Below, piece by piece: positions 18,523 through 27,885 of a stretch of 64,000 nucleotides of DNA. The position numbers were made by a program, and so were the translations under genes. The notes beneath the pieces were generated by a model, which searched no databases, was not told where the DNA came from, and saw only the letters and a program-made list of their open reading frames with translations. This DNA is from Alteripontixanthobacter sp. (lineage in GTDB: Bacteria > Pseudomonadota > Alphaproteobacteria > Sphingomonadales > Sphingomonadaceae), in the NCBI GenBank assembly GCA_039968605.1, contig JBDVPM010000008.1, positions 682,001 through 746,000 on the forward strand, given 5' to 3'. How positions within the stretch are numbered: the stretch's first letter is position 1; every line of letters begins with the position of its first letter.

Positions 18523-19500
18523 ATGAACGCGCTTCCCCCGGGTATCGATTCCTTTCTTCAACACGCTGGTTGGGGCGGTGCGAATATCGATCCATTGCCG
18601 GGCGATGCGTCATTTCGGCGCTATTTCCGTGTTGCCGAAGGCGGGCGCAAAGCCATGCTGATGCATGCTCCCCCACCGCATGAGGATCCCAAACCCTTCC
18701 TCCATGTTGCCCATTGGCTGCACGATCAGGCGATGCGCGCTCCGCAGATTCATGCCGAAGATGCTGCGCGCGGCTGGGTCTTGCTGGAAGATTTCGGCGA
18801 TGACCGGATGCGCGACTGGCTGGACGATCACCCGGAAGGCGAAGGCCCGGCTTACGAGGCGGCGATCGATGCGCTGGCGAAGCTCCACGAAAAACCGCCC
18901 GGCCCGTTCGATCCGTACGACATGTCCACTTATGCCCGCGAAACGGCCTTGTTCACCGATTGGTACTGCCCGGCGATGGATTTGCAGGTCGATCAGGCCG
19001 GTTTTGCCGAGGCCTGGCAGCAAGCGCTCGGCCCGCTGGTAGCGCGGCAGGATCCCGGGGTGACGGTACTGCGAGACTATCACGCCGAAAATTTGATGCT
19101 GCTGTCCGGCCCGCGCGAGCAAGGCATCATCGATTTCCAGGACGCGCTGGTCGGCCACCGGGCCTATGACGTCGTCTCGCTGTTACAGGATGCGCGGCGC
19201 GACGTGTCGCAGGAGCTGGAGGGGCGGATGCTGGAACGCTATCGCAGCATCGCCTCGCCCGGGGAACATTTCGATGCCGATTACGCCCGGCTCGGCGCTC
19301 AGCGGAACGCCAAGATCGTGGGCATTTTCACGCGGCTGTGGAAACGTGATGGCAAGGACCGGTACTTGTCCATGATCCCTCGCGTCTGGAGCGCGATGGA
19401 GCGCGATCTGGCGCACCCGGCGCTGGCCCCGGTGGCCAAGTGGTTCGATGCCAATATTCCCGCCGAACTGCGCAATACCGGCGGAGGAAAAATCACGTGA
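18523..19500 (+). CDS. amgK: Anomeric MurNAc/GlcNAc kinase AmgK
   Basis: A 325-residue aminoglycoside-phosphotransferase-fold kinase. The kinase signatures are LRDYHAENLM (about 183-192, catalytic Asp and Asn) and IIDFQDALVG (about 203-211, metal Asp). AmgK phosphorylates MurNAc and GlcNAc at the anomeric carbon in the recycling route that bypasses de novo UDP-MurNAc synthesis. The identification rests on the next gene, a MurU-type uridylyltransferase, overlapping by four bases. I use the ATG at 18523 because GGAGAA precedes it closely; an ATG at 18508 overlapping the tsaE stop is possible. Confidence 0.88.
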   Translation: MNALPPGIDSFLQHAGWGGANIDPLPGDASFRRYFRVAEGGRKAMLMHAPPPHEDPKPFLHVAHWLHDQAMRAPQIHAEDAARGWVLLEDFGDDRMRDWLDDHPEGEGPAYEAAIDALAKLHEKPPGPFDPYDMSTYARETALFTDWYCPAMDLQVDQAGFAEAWQQALGPLVARQDPGVTVLRDYHAENLMLLSGPREQGIIDFQDALVGHRAYDVVSLLQDARRDVSQELEGRMLERYRSIASPGEHFDADYARLGAQRNAKIVGIFTRLWKRDGKDRYLSMIPRVWSAMERDLAHPALAPVAKWFDANIPAELRNTGGGKIT

Positions 19501-20213
19501 CAAAGCTGGCAAGCGATACGGCGATGGTTCTGGCCGCCGGGATGGGCACGCGGATGCGTCCGCTGACCGCCACGCAGCCCAAGCCGCTGGTGCGCGTGGC
19601 TGGCAAACCGTTGATCGATCATGCGCTGGACCGGCTGGCCGATGCCGGAATTACCCGGGCCGTGGTAAACGTCCACTACCTCGCCGATGCGCTCGAAGCC
19701 TATTTGGCCGAGCGCAAGACACCCGCAATCAGCCTGTCGGATGAGCGGGCGGAATTGCTCGAAACCGGGGGCGGGATGGTGCTGGCGCAGGCGCAGCTTC
19801 CGGACCCGTTTTTCTCACTCAATTCGGACAATATCTGGCTCGACGGACCGCGCAGCGCATTCGCAGATTTGTCCGCTCGCTGGAATGCCGATGAGATGGA
19901 CGCTCTGCTGCTGGTGGTACCGCATGCCCGCGCGCGCAATTTCGATGGCAAGGGTGACTTCCACCTCGATACGATGGGCCGGGTAACCCGCCGCCAGCCG
20001 GGACGGATCGCACCGTTTATCTTTACCGGCATCCAGATCGTATCGCACCGCCTGTTGCGCGATGCGCCGACGGGAAAGTTCAGCACCAACATATTGTGGA
20101 ACAGGGCCCTGGAAGAAGGACGGCTTTACGGCCTGCCTTTCACCGGAGAATGGTTCGAAGTCGGCACGCCCGATGCCATCGCGCCCACCGAAGCCGCACT
20201 GGCCGGTGGTTGA
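19497..20213 (+). CDS. murU: MurNAc-1-phosphate uridylyltransferase MurU
   Basis: A 238-residue sugar nucleotidyltransferase. The pyrophosphorylase signature LAAGMGTRMRPLT...PKPL lies at residues 12-31, followed by the catalytic aspartate segment SLNSDNIW and the sugar-binding EWFEVGTP near the end. Partnered with AmgK it would make UDP-MurNAc from recycled MurNAc-1-phosphate. The GTG start overlaps the amgK stop (GTGA) and a GGAGG lies shortly upstream. The short length, without an acyltransferase domain, fits MurU rather than GlmU. Genomes with this pair show intrinsic fosfomycin tolerance; that is family knowledge, not tested here. Confidence 0.9.
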   Translation: MTKLASDTAMVLAAGMGTRMRPLTATQPKPLVRVAGKPLIDHALDRLADAGITRAVVNVHYLADALEAYLAERKTPAISLSDERAELLETGGGMVLAQAQLPDPFFSLNSDNIWLDGPRSAFADLSARWNADEMDALLLVVPHARARNFDGKGDFHLDTMGRVTRRQPGRIAPFIFTGIQIVSHRLLRDAPTGKFSTNILWNRALEEGRLYGLPFTGEWFEVGTPDAIAPTEAALAGG

Positions 20214-20220
20214 GCGCCGG

Positions 20221-23211
20221 GTGACAGAGCCGACCGCACCGCAAGTCTATTCGATCGCCGCGCATCGCGGCTTTGCCGATGCGCTGGTGGCGGGCCTGGT
20301 CCCACGTTACCGCGAGGAAGGGCTCGGCCTCGCCCGGCTGACACTGTTATTACCGTCGAGCCGCGCGGTGCGCACGGTGACGGAGGCGTTCGTTCGCCAT
20401 TACGGCGCCAGCGGCGAGGACGGGATGCTGATGCCGCGCATGGCGGTGGTCGGCGATCTCGACCTCGACGAGACGCTCGGCCCGCTGCTCGATCCGCTCG
20501 GCGCGAGCGAAATCTCGCCTGCCATCGACCCGACAAAACGCTGGTTGAACATCGCTGCCCTGCTGCCCGACGTATTGAAGCGGATGGGCCGCGAAGTGCC
20601 GAGCAGCGCCGCGCTGCTGAGGTTGGCTCAGCAGGCTGCGCAGACGATGGACCGCCTGCTGGTGGAAGACATCGCGCCCGATGCCTTGTGGGAAGATGCG
20701 GTGATGAACGCGCTGGAAGACCAGTCTGCGCATTGGAAGGACAACACCGCCCTGTTCTATGCCGTCCAGCAGGTCTGGCGAGCGGAGCTGGAGGCGGCGG
20801 GGCGCACCGATGCCGCCACGCGGCGCAACCGCTTGTTCGATTACGCGGCGCGGCGCTGGCGGGAAAGTCCGCCGCAAACTCCCATCGTCGCCGCCGGCGT
20901 AACCAGCGCGGCCCCGGCGCTTGCCCGGCTACTGAAGGTTGTCAGCCAATTGCCGCAGGGAGCCGTGATCCTGCCCGATCTTGACCTGTCGATGACGGAA
21001 GAAGTCTGGGCGGAGCTTGGCACGGCAGGTGCGCCGGAAAATGCAGGAGACCCCCCGTTCGAGCGGGGCGATGCGGTGACCCATCCGCAATATCACCTGA
21101 AATTGCTGCACAATCGCATGGGTGTGGCCCGGGCGGAGGTCCAGCAATGGCACCGCAAGGGCGAAGCTGCCGCGCCACCCGCGCGAACCCACGCAATTTC
21201 CAGCCTGTTCCTGCCGCCCGAGGCGAGCCAGAGCTGGATCGACTTGCCCGCGGAAAAACGCCGCCTGGCTGGTGTGAGCATGGTTGAAACCGCCAATCCG
21301 GAAGAGGAAGCACAGGCCATCGCCCTGCTGATCCGGCAGGCGGTGGCCGAACCGGACAAGCGCGCCGCTTTGGTGACGCCCGATCGCGGGTTGGCGCGCC
21401 GGGTGGTCCAGCATCTTCGCCGCTGGAATATTGCCGCAGACGATTCTGCCGGACAACCGCTCTCGATAACCCCCGCAGGCCGGGTGATGTTGCTGCTGGC
21501 CGAATGCGCTGCTGAGGAATGCGCGCCCGTTCCGCTGATGGCGCTGCTCTCGCATCCGCTGGTTTCGGGAGAATTGCCGCGCGGCGAATGGCTGGACAAT
21601 GTCCGCGCGATGGAAATGGAATTGCGTGGTCCGCGCCCGGCGCCCGGCCTTGTCCCGCTCGGTCCGATTGCCGGCAAAGCGCAGGTGGCGCAGTGGTGGG
21701 AAGGGGTAGCGCAGCTTCTTGCGCCGCTGGCCGAAAATGCAGACGAACGCCCGCTCGCCGATTGGCTCGATGCGCTGTCCGTGGCTGGGGAGGCTCTATG
21801 CGGCGAGGCTATGTGGGCGAAGGCCGATGGCCGTGCATTGTCCAGCTTCGTGGAGGAATTGCGCGATGCGGCGCGCGGTGCAGGCACACGGCTGGAGCGG
21901 GGCGAGCTTCATGCGGCCTTGCGCGATGCGATGGAGAGCGAGGCGGTGCGCCCGCCCTATGGCGGCCACCCCCGCGTATCGATCTATGGCTTGCTGGAAT
22001 CGCGGATGAGCCGGGCGGAATTGGTGATTTGCGCCGGCCTGAACGAAGGGACGTGGCCCGCCGCGCCCGCAACCGATCCGCTTCTGGCCCCGGCAGTTCT
22101 GCGCGCATTGGGTGTGCCGGGTGCGGATTTCCGCATCGGCCTGTCCGCGCACGATCTGGCAGCGGCGCTCGGGGCGCCCGAAGTGGTGCTCAGCCGGTCG
22201 CGGCGCGATGTTTCAGGCCCGGCGATCCCGTCGCGTTTCTGGCTGCGCGTGCGCGCCTTGATGGGCGACAGGCTGGCGGCGGAGCATGAAGACAAGAGCA
22301 CGGTTGCGCTGGCGCGCGCACTCGACACGCAGTTGCAGCTTGCCCCTGCATCTCGTCCGCAGCCGATGCCTTCGGCAGAGCAGCGCCGGGTGAAGATCAG
22401 CGTGACCGCACTCGATCGTCTGCGCTCCGATCCGTATCAATTCTACGCTTCGTCGATCCTGCGATTGGCGGAGCTCGACCCGCTCGATGCCGAGCCGTCC
22501 CCTGCCTGGCGCGGCACGGCGGCGCATGAAATCCTGGAGTTGTGGCACAAGGCGCAGGCCAGCGGCCAACCGCGAGCGATGGCCGATATTTCAGCCGAGG
22601 TGCTACAGCAGATGAACGCGCACCCGCTGATGCGCGCCTTGTGGGAGCCGCGGCTGGAACGTGCGCTGGAATGGGTCGAGGGGGAACTGGAAAAGCTCGG
22701 CGAACGCAAGCCTGTCGCCATCGAGCAATCGGGCGAAATGCAGGTCAAGGGTGTGACCATTCACGGCAAGGTGGACCGGATCGACCGGATGCCCGACGGC
22801 TCGCTCGCCATCGTCGATTACAAGACTGGCGGCCCGCCCTCGGGCGCGGAGGTCGAGGCGGGGTTTGCACTGCAGCTCGGCACGCTTGGCCTGATGGCCC
22901 GAGCGGGGGCGTTTGACGGGCTGGAGAGGGGCGAGGCCAGCGTGTTCGAATATTGGTCGCTGGCGAAAAGCGACAAGAGCGATACCGGCTTCGGTTACAT
23001 CGCCACGCCTATCAAGGTGCCGTCCAAGCGCAGCGGAATAGAGCAGGAGGAATTCCTGCCGCAATCGCGCAAGTTCCTGCTGGAAGCGCTGGATGAATGG
23101 ATTTTCGGCGATGCGCCGTTCACCGCGCGGCTGAACCCGAACGCGCCGGTATTTGCGACATACGACCAGCTGATGCGGTTGGATGAATGGATGGGGCGCG
23201 ACGATGAGTAG
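20221..23211 (+). CDS. addB: AddB subunit of double-strand-break repair helicase-nuclease
   Basis: A 996-residue AddB of the alphaproteobacterial type. It pairs with AddA to resect DNA ends for RecA loading. The N-terminal helicase-like region (LLLPSSRAVRTV, degenerate P-loop) is followed by a C-terminal PD-(D/E)XK nuclease with KVDRIDRMPDGS...IVDYKTGG at about 850-875. The frame stays open far upstream inside murU; I choose GTG 20221, eight bases after the murU stop, though GTG 20206 is possible. The stop overlaps addA by eight bases. No obvious cysteine Fe-S cluster quartet at the nuclease is visible, unlike Bacillus AddB. Confidence 0.92.
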   Translation: MTEPTAPQVYSIAAHRGFADALVAGLVPRYREEGLGLARLTLLLPSSRAVRTVTEAFVRHYGASGEDGMLMPRMAVVGDLDLDETLGPLLDPLGASEISPAIDPTKRWLNIAALLPDVLKRMGREVPSSAALLRLAQQAAQTMDRLLVEDIAPDALWEDAVMNALEDQSAHWKDNTALFYAVQQVWRAELEAAGRTDAATRRNRLFDYAARRWRESPPQTPIVAAGVTSAAPALARLLKVVSQLPQGAVILPDLDLSMTEEVWAELGTAGAPENAGDPPFERGDAVTHPQYHLKLLHNRMGVARAEVQQWHRKGEAAAPPARTHAISSLFLPPEASQSWIDLPAEKRRLAGVSMVETANPEEEAQAIALLIRQAVAEPDKRAALVTPDRGLARRVVQHLRRWNIAADDSAGQPLSITPAGRVMLLLAECAAEECAPVPLMALLSHPLVSGELPRGEWLDNVRAMEMELRGPRPAPGLVPLGPIAGKAQVAQWWEGVAQLLAPLAENADERPLADWLDALSVAGEALCGEAMWAKADGRALSSFVEELRDAARGAGTRLERGELHAALRDAMESEAVRPPYGGHPRVSIYGLLESRMSRAELVICAGLNEGTWPAAPATDPLLAPAVLRALGVPGADFRIGLSAHDLAAALGAPEVVLSRSRRDVSGPAIPSRFWLRVRALMGDRLAAEHEDKSTVALARALDTQLQLAPASRPQPMPSAEQRRVKISVTALDRLRSDPYQFYASSILRLAELDPLDAEPSPAWRGTAAHEILELWHKAQASGQPRAMADISAEVLQQMNAHPLMRALWEPRLERALEWVEGELEKLGERKPVAIEQSGEMQVKGVTIHGKVDRIDRMPDGSLAIVDYKTGGPPSGAEVEAGFALQLGTLGLMARAGAFDGLERGEASVFEYWSLAKSDKSDTGFGYIATPIKVPSKRSGIEQEEFLPQSRKFLLEALDEWIFGDAPFTARLNPNAPVFATYDQLMRLDEWMGRDDE

Positions 23212-26200
23212 GCAGCTGATCTATCCGCTCACCGACGCTCAGGCCGGGGCTGTCGAACCGCAGGATAGCGTTTGGCTGTCCGCCTCTGCCGGGACGGGCA
23301 AGACGCAGGTGCTGTCCGCGCGGGTTTTACGGCTGTTGCTGCAGGCCGAGACCGATCCGTCGCAGATATTATGCCTGACTTTCACCAAGGCCGGCGCGGC
23401 GGAAATGGCGACACGGGTGAACGAAGTGCTGGCCAGCTGGGTCCGTATGCCGGCGGGCGCATTGGCGCAGGATTTGCAGGCCATTGGTGCTCCGGTAGAT
23501 CCCGATACGCAGGCGCGGGCGCGTACCCGCTTCGCCAGCGTGCTGGATTGCCCCGGTGGCGGTTTGCGGATCGATACGATCCACGCCTTTTCGCAGTGGC
23601 TGCTGGCTGCCTTTCCGGAAGAAGCCGGGCTGGCCCCCGGAACCCAGCCTATGGAGGACCGCGACCGCGATTTGCTGGCGCACGAAGTGCTCGCCGCGAT
23701 GCTGGTCGAGGCGCAGCAGACCGGCGACCGGGCGCTGCTCGATGCGCTGGGGATGCTCAGCGTGCGTTGGGGGCCGGACGGGGTACGCGGCTGGCTGATG
23801 CGCTGCGCAGCTTCGCGCGAGATGTGGTTCGGCAAAGGCAGTTGGCGCGCGGAGGATATTCCCGCTCGCACCAAGCAGGTTCTGGGACTGGCCGCAGATG
23901 CCAGCCTTGCGGATGCCGAAGCGATGTGCGGCGATGACCGGTTTCCGGTGAACGCTCTTCGAAATTTCGTCGATGCTATGCGAGCGTGGGGAACGGCAAA
24001 CGGCACAAAATATGCCGATGCGGCGGCTGTTTGGTTGGCGATGGACCCGGCGGGACGGCTTGGCGCGATGGATCAATTGCTTGATTCCATCCTGAAGAAA
24101 GATGGCACCCCGCGCGGCGGCATCAAGAAACCGCTCGAACAGAACCCGGCCTTGGCGGAATGGCAGGACGAGGTCGCGCAGGCCTATGCTGCCATTGCGG
24201 AATTCGTCACTTTGCTGAACCTGTCCGAATGGTTTGCCCAGGCGCTCGCCATCGGGCGCAGCTTCGCGCTGCACTGGGACGAGGCCAAGACGCGCGAAGG
24301 CTTTATCGATTTCGACGACCAGATCAGGCAAGCAGCCGCGCTGCTCAACACGTCGGACCTGTCGGACTGGATCCGCTACAAGCTGGATCGCCGTTTCGAC
24401 CATATTCTGATCGATGAGGCGCAGGATACCAACCAGTCTCAATGGGACATAATCCGTGCCCTGACGGAGGATTTCTTCGCTGGGGCGGGGCAACGCGAGG
24501 GCAAGCTGCGCACCATTTTCGTTGTCGGCGATTACAAGCAGGCAATCTTCCGGTTCCAGGGCACCAGCCCGCAAAACTTCGCCCTTGCGCGCGATTATTA
24601 CGAGCGGATCATAGGCGATGCGGCGAGCAATGCGGCGAGGTTGCGAGAACGGACCACGCTGCGACCATTGCAGGAGTTGCCGCTGGGGCGGTCCTATCGC
24701 ACCTCGCAGCCGGTGCTCGATTTCGTGGATATGGCGATTGCCGAAATCGGTCCGCTACAATTCGGCCTGTCCGAAACGCCCGGGGTGCATCGCGGTGATG
24801 CGCGACCGGGGCAAGTCGTCTTATGGCGGCCCGTTCCCGTTATACCGCAGGACATGGAGGATGAGGACGCGGCGGAGGATAGCTGGGTCTCCGCACCCGA
24901 ACGGCGCACGGCCGACCGGATCGCTGACCAGGTGAAAGGCTGGATCGGCACCTATCCGCTCTACAAGGGCGGGGAGCGTACCGCGCAGGCGGGCGATATT
25001 CTGGTGCTGGTACGCAAGCGCAAGGAACTCGCCGGATTGATCGTGGCCCGGCTGCACGCTGCCGGTGTTCCGGTGGCTGGGGTGGATAGGCTGCGGCTGG
25101 GCGCTCCGCTGGCGGTGAAGGATCTGATGGCGGCGCTGCGGTTTGCCGCGGAGCCGCTGGACGATCTCAGCCTGGCCTGCTTGCTGGTCTCGCCGCTGGT
25201 GGGATGGAACCAGGAACAACTTCTGGAACATGGCTATCGCGGCGCGAAAGTCGCGCTGTGGGACCATGTGCGCAAATCCGATACGCCGGAAGTGATGGGG
25301 GTGGCCGACAGGCTGCGCGACTTGCTGAAGCTGGCGGATTACGAGACGCCGCAGGCGCTGCTCCATTGGCTGCTGCTCGGCCCGTGGCAAGGCCGCGCGA
25401 AGCTGGTCGCGCGGCTGGGACGCGAGGCGGCCGATCCGATCGACGAATTGCTGGGCGCCGCGCATGCCTATGCCGCTGCCCATACGCCCAGCCTGGCCGG
25501 ATTCATCCAGTGGTTCGATGCAGGCGACGGCGAATTGAAGCGCGAGGCGGGCGCGAGCGAAGGGCTGGTGCGGGTGATGACCGTCCACGGGGCAAAGGGA
25601 CTGCAGGCACCCATCGTGATCCTGGCCGATGCCACCGGCGATCCCGATGCCTCGCCGATACGCGACCTTTCGCTGAGCGAGGATGGCGGCGACGGGGAAG
25701 GGCGCGCGGTGCCGTTACCCAGCCTGAGCGCCAAGGACCGCGTCGGCCCGATCGCCGCGGCGCAAGAGGCAGCGAAGCGCGAGGAACGCGAAGAACATTG
25801 GCGGCTGCTCTATGTCGCGATGACCCGCGCGGAAGAGGCGCTTTTCATCGGCGGTGCGCTGAATATGCGCGACAAGGATGGGGAGCCGAAACCCGATAGC
25901 TGGTTCGCGCGGCTCACACCGCTGGTCGATGGGCTGCCCGAAAACGATCCGGTTTGGGGTTGGCGGCTGACGCATGGCGAGGCTCCTCCGGCGATACAGG
26001 GGAATGCCGCCGAGCCGGTTACCGCGCCGCAGGGTATCGCGATACCCGATTGGGCGCGCCGGCCGATTGGCCCCGAACCGCGCCCGCCGCGCCCACTCGC
26101 ACCGTCTTCCGCAGGGGAGGATATCGGGGCGCGGCCGCCTCTGCCGGTGCAGCAGGTCGCCATCGCCGCGCGGCGCGGGGTGCTGATCCATGCATTGCTG

Positions 26201-26701
26201 GAGCGGCTGCCCGACGTGCCGCAGGCAGAGCGGCGCGAGCGGGCCGAAGCCTGGTTGCTGCGCCAGGCAAGCGAGCTGGACGAGGCGCAGCGCCGCGAAA
26301 TGGTCGATTCGGCACTGGCGGTGCTGGACGATCCGCAATTTGCCGCGATATTCTCTCCCGATGCGCTCGCCGAAGTGCCCTTGGCCGCAACGGTCGAGGG
26401 GCAAGTCGTGGCCGGCAATGCAGACCGGTTGCTGGTGGAGGAAACCCGCGTGACGGTGGTCGATTTCAAAACCGCTCGCCGGCCCCCATCTTCGCTTGCC
26501 GATCTGCCCGGGTCGGTTCTGGCACAGATGGGCGCTTACGCCGCTGCGCTCGGCGTGATCTATCCGGGGCGCGAGATACGCGCCGCCGTGCTCTACACGC
26601 AGACACCCGAATTGTTCGAAATCGATCCGGAAATTCTCGCCGCGCACAAACCGCGCGTTTCAAGGCGAGAGGAAAGCTTTGCCCTTCCGGGCGTTGAGTA
26701 A
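23204..26701 (+). CDS. addA: AddA helicase-nuclease subunit
   Basis: A 1165-residue UvrD-family helicase fused to a RecB-type nuclease. Walker A is SASAGTGKTQVL (about 26-37), motif Ia TFTKAGAAEMA, motif II LIDEAQDTNQSQ, motif III VVGDYKQAIFRFQG, motif V VMTVHGAKGLQAPIV, motif VI LYVAMTRAEE, and the C-terminal nuclease VVDFKTARRPP at about 1085. All look intact, so it is likely a functional translocase and nuclease. The start ATG lies inside the end of addB. Together they replace RecBCD in this lineage. Confidence 0.95.
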   Translation: MSRQLIYPLTDAQAGAVEPQDSVWLSASAGTGKTQVLSARVLRLLLQAETDPSQILCLTFTKAGAAEMATRVNEVLASWVRMPAGALAQDLQAIGAPVDPDTQARARTRFASVLDCPGGGLRIDTIHAFSQWLLAAFPEEAGLAPGTQPMEDRDRDLLAHEVLAAMLVEAQQTGDRALLDALGMLSVRWGPDGVRGWLMRCAASREMWFGKGSWRAEDIPARTKQVLGLAADASLADAEAMCGDDRFPVNALRNFVDAMRAWGTANGTKYADAAAVWLAMDPAGRLGAMDQLLDSILKKDGTPRGGIKKPLEQNPALAEWQDEVAQAYAAIAEFVTLLNLSEWFAQALAIGRSFALHWDEAKTREGFIDFDDQIRQAAALLNTSDLSDWIRYKLDRRFDHILIDEAQDTNQSQWDIIRALTEDFFAGAGQREGKLRTIFVVGDYKQAIFRFQGTSPQNFALARDYYERIIGDAASNAARLRERTTLRPLQELPLGRSYRTSQPVLDFVDMAIAEIGPLQFGLSETPGVHRGDARPGQVVLWRPVPVIPQDMEDEDAAEDSWVSAPERRTADRIADQVKGWIGTYPLYKGGERTAQAGDILVLVRKRKELAGLIVARLHAAGVPVAGVDRLRLGAPLAVKDLMAALRFAAEPLDDLSLACLLVSPLVGWNQEQLLEHGYRGAKVALWDHVRKSDTPEVMGVADRLRDLLKLADYETPQALLHWLLLGPWQGRAKLVARLGREAADPIDELLGAAHAYAAAHTPSLAGFIQWFDAGDGELKREAGASEGLVRVMTVHGAKGLQAPIVILADATGDPDASPIRDLSLSEDGGDGEGRAVPLPSLSAKDRVGPIAAAQEAAKREEREEHWRLLYVAMTRAEEALFIGGALNMRDKDGEPKPDSWFARLTPLVDGLPENDPVWGWRLTHGEAPPAIQGNAAEPVTAPQGIAIPDWARRPIGPEPRPPRPLAPSSAGEDIGARPPLPVQQVAIAARRGVLIHALLERLPDVPQAERRERAEAWLLRQASELDEAQRREMVDSALAVLDDPQFAAIFSPDALAEVPLAATVEGQVVAGNADRLLVEETRVTVVDFKTARRPPSSLADLPGSVLAQMGAYAAALGVIYPGREIRAAVLYTQTPELFEIDPEILAAHKPRVSRREESFALPGVE

Positions 26702-26752
26702 CCAGCCAGCGCGCCTAGATTGGGTGCAATTAGAATTACAGGAGAAGCCGAA

Positions 26753-27073
26753 ATGGCCACCAAGAACGTCACCGATAACAGTTTCCAAGCCGATGTGCTG
26801 GAAAGCGACAAGCCAGTGCTGGTCGATTTCTGGGCCGAATGGTGCGGCCCGTGCAAGATGATCGCCCCGGCATTGGAAGAAATCAGTGAGGAACTGGAAG
26901 GCCAGGTCACCATCGCCAAGATGGATATCATGGAGAACACCGGCATCCCCGGCGAAATGGGCGTTCAGTCGATCCCGCTGATGGTGCTGTTCAAGGATGG
27001 CAAGCCGGTTGCGCAGAAACTGGGCGCAGCGCCCAAGGGGCAGCTGAAACAGTGGCTTGAGAGCGAACTCTAA
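26753..27073 (+). CDS. trxA: Thioredoxin
   Basis: A 106-residue classic thioredoxin with WCGPC (Cys31 and Cys34), the cis-proline segment SIPLMVLFKDG and the expected FWAEWCGPCKMIAP context. Cytosolic disulfide reductase serving peroxiredoxins, ribonucleotide reductase and others. An AGGAG site precedes the ATG. It lies 51 bases after addA, the usual alphaproteobacterial position. Its stop codon interlocks by four bases with that of the convergent IMPase gene, leaving no room for a terminator. Confidence 0.97.
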   Translation: MATKNVTDNSFQADVLESDKPVLVDFWAEWCGPCKMIAPALEEISEELEGQVTIAKMDIMENTGIPGEMGVQSIPLMVLFKDGKPVAQKLGAAPKGQLKQWLESEL

Positions 27074-27885
27074 GGCATCTTTTCCAGCCGCGCGGCCAGA
27101 TCGTCCCACAAGGCTGGTGAGGCTGCGCCAATCATTCCGGTCCGGTCCGGCTCGTCCACGCGGTAGGGCGAGCCATCGGGCCGGGCGACCTTTCCGCCCG
27201 CCTCGTTCAGCCAGAGCGCGCCTGCCGCATGGTCCCACGCCAAGGTGCGCTCGAAGATCGATACGTCGTTTTCGCCCAGCCCGAGGCGCGGATATTGCTC
27301 TGCCGCGCAGCGCGGTAAATCCACCAGGCGGTAATGCGGCGAGATATGTTCGCGCACGGCCTCACGCTGTGCCGGGTCCATGAACATGATCGAGATCGCT
27401 GCGACCGGGGGAGTCTCGCCAGTAGCGCAAGCGGTGACACGCGCGCCATTTACATACGCTCCCTTGCCGCGCTGGGCGGTGCACAATCGGTCCGCGAGCG
27501 GATCGTAAATCCATCCGGCATGGGCTTTGCCTGCATCAGCCAAGGCCAGCAAAATGCCGAATGGCGGCTTGCCCGATGCGTAATTGTTGGTCCCGTCGAT
27601 CGGGTCGACGATCCAGCAGGAACCGGTCAGCCGCTCCAGAACCGAGGGATCGGCATGGGCAGCTTCCTCGCCCACGATCGGCAGGCCCGGCGTGATCTTT
27701 GCAAGCCCCTCCTCCAGCATCTCCTCGGCCAGAGTGTCGGCAACCGTCACCACATCGTCGGCGGCTTTTTCCTCGATTTGGTCTGTGGTGAGCGACTGAT
27801 AATGTGGCAGGATAACCTGCTGGGACACCTTGCGCAGCAGCGCGGCAACTTCGCGCTGAAATGCATCTGCCTGGGTTGATGTCAT
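27070..27885 (-). CDS. Inositol monophosphatase family phosphatase
   Basis: A 271-residue magnesium-dependent phosphatase. The metal/phosphate motifs are GEEAA (about 72-76), VDPIDGTNNYASG (about 93-105) and WDHAAGALWLNEAGG near 200. The family contains inositol-1-phosphatase, fructose-bisphosphatase, 3',5'-bisphosphate nucleotidase and histidinol-phosphatase (HisN); the sequence alone does not separate these. It overlaps argJ by four bases (ATGA), a common alphaproteobacterial pairing, so an amino-acid-pathway role such as histidinol phosphatase is possible. The start follows that overlap rather than the longer open frame. Confidence 0.9.
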   Translation of the reverse strand: MTSTQADAFQREVAALLRKVSQQVILPHYQSLTTDQIEEKAADDVVTVADTLAEEMLEEGLAKITPGLPIVGEEAAHADPSVLERLTGSCWIVDPIDGTNNYASGKPPFGILLALADAGKAHAGWIYDPLADRLCTAQRGKGAYVNGARVTACATGETPPVAAISIMFMDPAQREAVREHISPHYRLVDLPRCAAEQYPRLGLGENDVSIFERTLAWDHAAGALWLNEAGGKVARPDGSPYRVDEPDRTGMIGAASPALWDDLAARLEKMP

